Source: Sphingomonadaceae bacterium
Lineage (GTDB): Bacteria > Pseudomonadota > Alphaproteobacteria > Sphingomonadales > Sphingomonadaceae
Assembly: GCA_947442095.1 (NCBI GenBank)
Contig: CANEVG010000031.1
Location: 1 to 15,608, forward strand
DNA length: 15,608 nucleotides
Reading direction: 5' to 3'
Part shown: in pieces, positions 13,657 to 15,608 of the stretch
Numbering within the stretch: the stretch's first letter is position 1
Layout: every line of letters starts with the position of its first letter
Translations under genes and position numbers: made by a program
Notes under the pieces: generated by a model
Database searches by the model: none
Told to the model about the DNA's origin: nothing
What the model saw: only the letters and a program-made list of their open reading frames with translations

Positions 13657-15608
13657 CTATTTGGCAGCAGGCTTGGCCGGGGCGCGCGGTGCGAGGAGGC
13701 GGTCCAGCCCAGTCGGTACCTTGCCAGGCGCGGCGCGTTCCAGCCACGGCCAGCGCAGGCCTTCGGAATAAGCGATCTGCACCGTGCGGTAGAGGTCGTC
13801 GCGCTTCACCAGCAGTTCGATCGGCTGGTTCGTACCCTTCGCGGCCGTCACCGCCGCCTTGATCGTGTCCTCGTCATAGGCCTTGCCGCTCACGGCGACG
13901 ATCTGCATGCCGTTCATGATCCCGGCCCGGAAGGCCGGGCTATCCCAGCGCGTCGCGGTCACCTTGCCGTCCTTGTCGATGCCAAGGCCAAGCGAATGGT
14001 TGAGCGAGATGAACTTGCCCGCAGCCATCCGCGCCTTGTCAAAGGGATTGGGCGCATCCTTCCATGCCAACGTGTAGCCGCCGCGCTCGATCCCGCCGAT
14101 CGGCGAGGGCTGGCCCGGTGTTTCGATGCGGGTCTTGAGGAAGCTGGCCCAATCATAAGGATGAAGGCCATTCAGCGTCTGCACGACATCCTCAAATTCA
14201 TAGGTCAGCACGCCCCAGTCGCCATCGCGCACGCCGAAGAAGGCTTTGGCGAAATCGTCGATGCCCTTCCGGCCTGCCGTGCCATCGCGTAGGATCGCAT
14301 CGACTTCCAGCCACACCAGCGCGCCCTCGGTGTAGTATTCCTCGCTGCGCGCGAGCGAAGAGAACGGCTTGGGCTTGCGGTTGGCCATGATCGGATCGTG
14401 GGTCGTATCCTCGACCGAGCGCCACTCGCGCCCCGGATACTGCATGAAAGAACCGGCATAGTTGGCCAGCTGCCCCAGCACCTGCTCCTTGCTCTGCAAG
14501 CCCGAGCGCGCGGCAAGGACCAGGCCCCAGAACTGGGTCTGCCCTTCATAGACCCAGAGCAGATTATCCTGCATCGGCTCGCGGTAGTCGGGCGTCCACA
14601 GCTTGGCCGGGCGGCGATACTTGCCGTCCCACGAATGCGAGAATTCGTGCGGGATCACGTTACGATCCCAGTCACCTGCAGCCCAATCAATCAAAGTGCG
14701 CGGCTCGTATTGGTTCTCGCTCGAACGGTGATGCTCCAGCCCGATGCCGCCCATCCGATCGGTCAGCGCCAGCAGGAAGTCGTAGTGGTCGAAGTGCTTC
14801 GCCCCGAAGGCCAGCACCGCCTCGTCCACCATGTTGCGGAAGGTCGCGAGGTTCTCGGGCGCAACCTTCAACAACTCGGGCTTGTCGGCCACGAGATCGA
14901 GGAACACGCCCTGCCCCAGATCATGCCGCTGCGCATAGAGCCCGGCAAAGATCGGCGAATCGACCAGCGTTTCATAGTCGGTCACGTCCCAGCTCACGGT
15001 GTTGCCGTTTTGCGCCTTGCCATCGAGCGCGGTGAACACCGTCCAGCCCTGCGGCAGCGTCACCGTGGGCTTCACCTTGATCTGCCGCACATAATGCCCG
15101 GCGGGATAGAGGCTCATTTTCTCCCACTGCAGGTTCAGCATCTCGCGCGTCATCGTGATGCGCCCCTCGCTTTCGCGCAGCGGCGAGGTGTGAATGAACT
15201 TGGCAACGACTTCGCTCGCCCCTGCAGGCACATCGACATGGAACGCAAACACATCGACTGGGTTGCGCTTCCATAAAAGCGGCTTGCCACCTGCAAAGAA
15301 GCGAATATCGACGAGCTCGGCAATGGTGCCCTTCGGACCATGGTTACCCGGCAGCCATTTGGGATGGAGTAAGGTCAGCTTGGTGGTGCCTGGCGGGAGC
15401 GGGATCGTCTCGGTGACGCGGTAGGCGCCGGTGGTGACGTCGCTGGCATCTATCGCGAGGCCGATCGTGCCGGGCCAGGGCTTGTCTTGCGCTGCAGGGA
15501 TCGGATCGACGAAAGGCACGGCCATCGGGCGCGTATTGTATGATGGCTGGACTTGCGCAGAGACCGGGCCGGCGGCCAGCGCGAGGCCTGAAACGACGGC
15601 TGCAGTGA
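13657..15608 (-). CDS. M61 family peptidase (glycyl aminopeptidase type) with PDZ domain, N-terminus cut by window edge
   Basis: Secreted or periplasmic zinc metallopeptidase of family M61. Counting from the internal Met at 15525, it shows an N-terminal beta-rich domain, the zinc site HEFSH (293-297) in a PHEFSHSWDGKYRRP context, a third-ligand candidate E327 in VYEGQTQFWG, and a C-terminal PDZ-like domain (about 500-590, with SPAFRAGIMNGMQIVAVSG). The frame stays open past the Met at 15525 to the right edge. The upstream residues read as a signal peptide core (AAVVSGLALAAGPVSA, then QVQPSYNTRP), so the Met at 15525 is internal and the true start is outside the window. The protein probably acts on peptides in the periplasm. 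It ends 157 bases before ppa. Identification of the family is firm; the substrate is not known. Confidence 0.93.
   Translation of the reverse strand, partial: TAAVVSGLALAAGPVSAQVQPSYNTRPMAVPFVDPIPAAQDKPWPGTIGLAIDASDVTTGAYRVTETIPLPPGTTKLTLLHPKWLPGNHGPKGTIAELVDIRFFAGGKPLLWKRNPVDVFAFHVDVPAGASEVVAKFIHTSPLRESEGRITMTREMLNLQWEKMSLYPAGHYVRQIKVKPTVTLPQGWTVFTALDGKAQNGNTVSWDVTDYETLVDSPIFAGLYAQRHDLGQGVFLDLVADKPELLKVAPENLATFRNMVDEAVLAFGAKHFDHYDFLLALTDRMGGIGLEHHRSSENQYEPRTLIDWAAGDWDRNVIPHEFSHSWDGKYRRPAKLWTPDYREPMQDNLLWVYEGQTQFWGLVLAARSGLQSKEQVLGQLANYAGSFMQYPGREWRSVEDTTHDPIMANRKPKPFSSLARSEEYYTEGALVWLEVDAILRDGTAGRKGIDDFAKAFFGVRDGDWGVLTYEFEDVVQTLNGLHPYDWASFLKTRIETPGQPSPIGGIERGGYTLAWKDAPNPFDKARMAAGKFISLNHSLGLGIDKDGKVTATRWDSPAFRAGIMNGMQIVAVSGKAYDEDTIKAAVTAAKGTNQPIELLVKRDDLYRTVQIAYSEGLRWPWLERAAPGKVPTGLDRLLAPRAPAKPAAK

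Noticed and set aside
14398..15276. Open frame on the plus strand (292 codons) opposite the M61 peptidase
   Set aside because: Antisense to a clear peptidase with an intact zinc motif; no ribosome site or motifs of its own.
1..15608. Mobile element, prophage, CRISPR or tRNA-linked insertion
   Set aside because: No transposase, integrase, terminal repeats, spaced repeats or tRNA-like sequence was seen, and the codon use looks uniform by eye across the window.

Overview
The window reads as a GC-rich chromosomal segment of an alphaproteobacterium, most likely a sphingomonad (Sphingomonas/Novosphingobium/Erythrobacter type). This rests on a near-canonical CtrA at the left edge, an LptB-RpoN pair, a TldE/PmbA protein, a bacterial class I pyrophosphatase and an M61 peptidase, all with strong GC-rich codon use. 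No transposase, integrase, tRNA, rRNA or CRISPR array was seen. Species cannot be fixed from the sequence alone.

Layout. Positions 1-640 (-) hold ctrA, cut by the left edge, followed by a roughly 310-base intergenic region with paired CtrA-type half-sites. Positions 951-1961 (-) encode a membrane-anchored TPR protein of the CcmI/CycH C-domain type. Diverging from it, 2198-7590 (+) is a tight three-gene redox operon, followed after 19 bases by a CpdA-like metallophosphoesterase (7610-8458, +). That gene meets rpoN (8455-9981, -) tail to tail, sharing a TTAA. lptB (10044-10862, -) lies upstream of rpoN. Diverging from lptB is a small unrecognised three-helix membrane protein (11065-11463, +), then tldE/pmbA (11592-12938, +), then ppa (12963-13499, -), then an M61 peptidase with a signal peptide (13657 to the right edge, -) whose true start lies outside the window.

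The redox operon is the part most worth attention. Its first product fuses an NAD(P)/FAD oxidoreductase to two cyclic-nucleotide-binding domains and a 16-cysteine, four-cluster ferredoxin module. Its second is a five-helix membrane protein with two histidine pairs, each pair 14 residues apart, on helices 3 and 5; this looks like a di-heme cytochrome b. Its third joins a cytoplasmic FHA domain through one membrane helix to a periplasmic ten-heme cytochrome c. Together they suggest a complete electron route between NAD(P)H in the cytoplasm and a decaheme in the periplasm, with possible cyclic-nucleotide and phospho-signal gates. The adjoining gene looks like a cAMP phosphodiesterase, and the divergent TPR protein belongs to a family that assists cytochrome c maturation, so the neighbourhood may form one functional unit. 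This is inference: I know of no characterised system with this exact architecture, and neither substrate nor direction of electron flow can be read from the sequence.

The right half is ordinary housekeeping: LPS export ATPase, sigma-54, TldE, pyrophosphatase and a peptidase.
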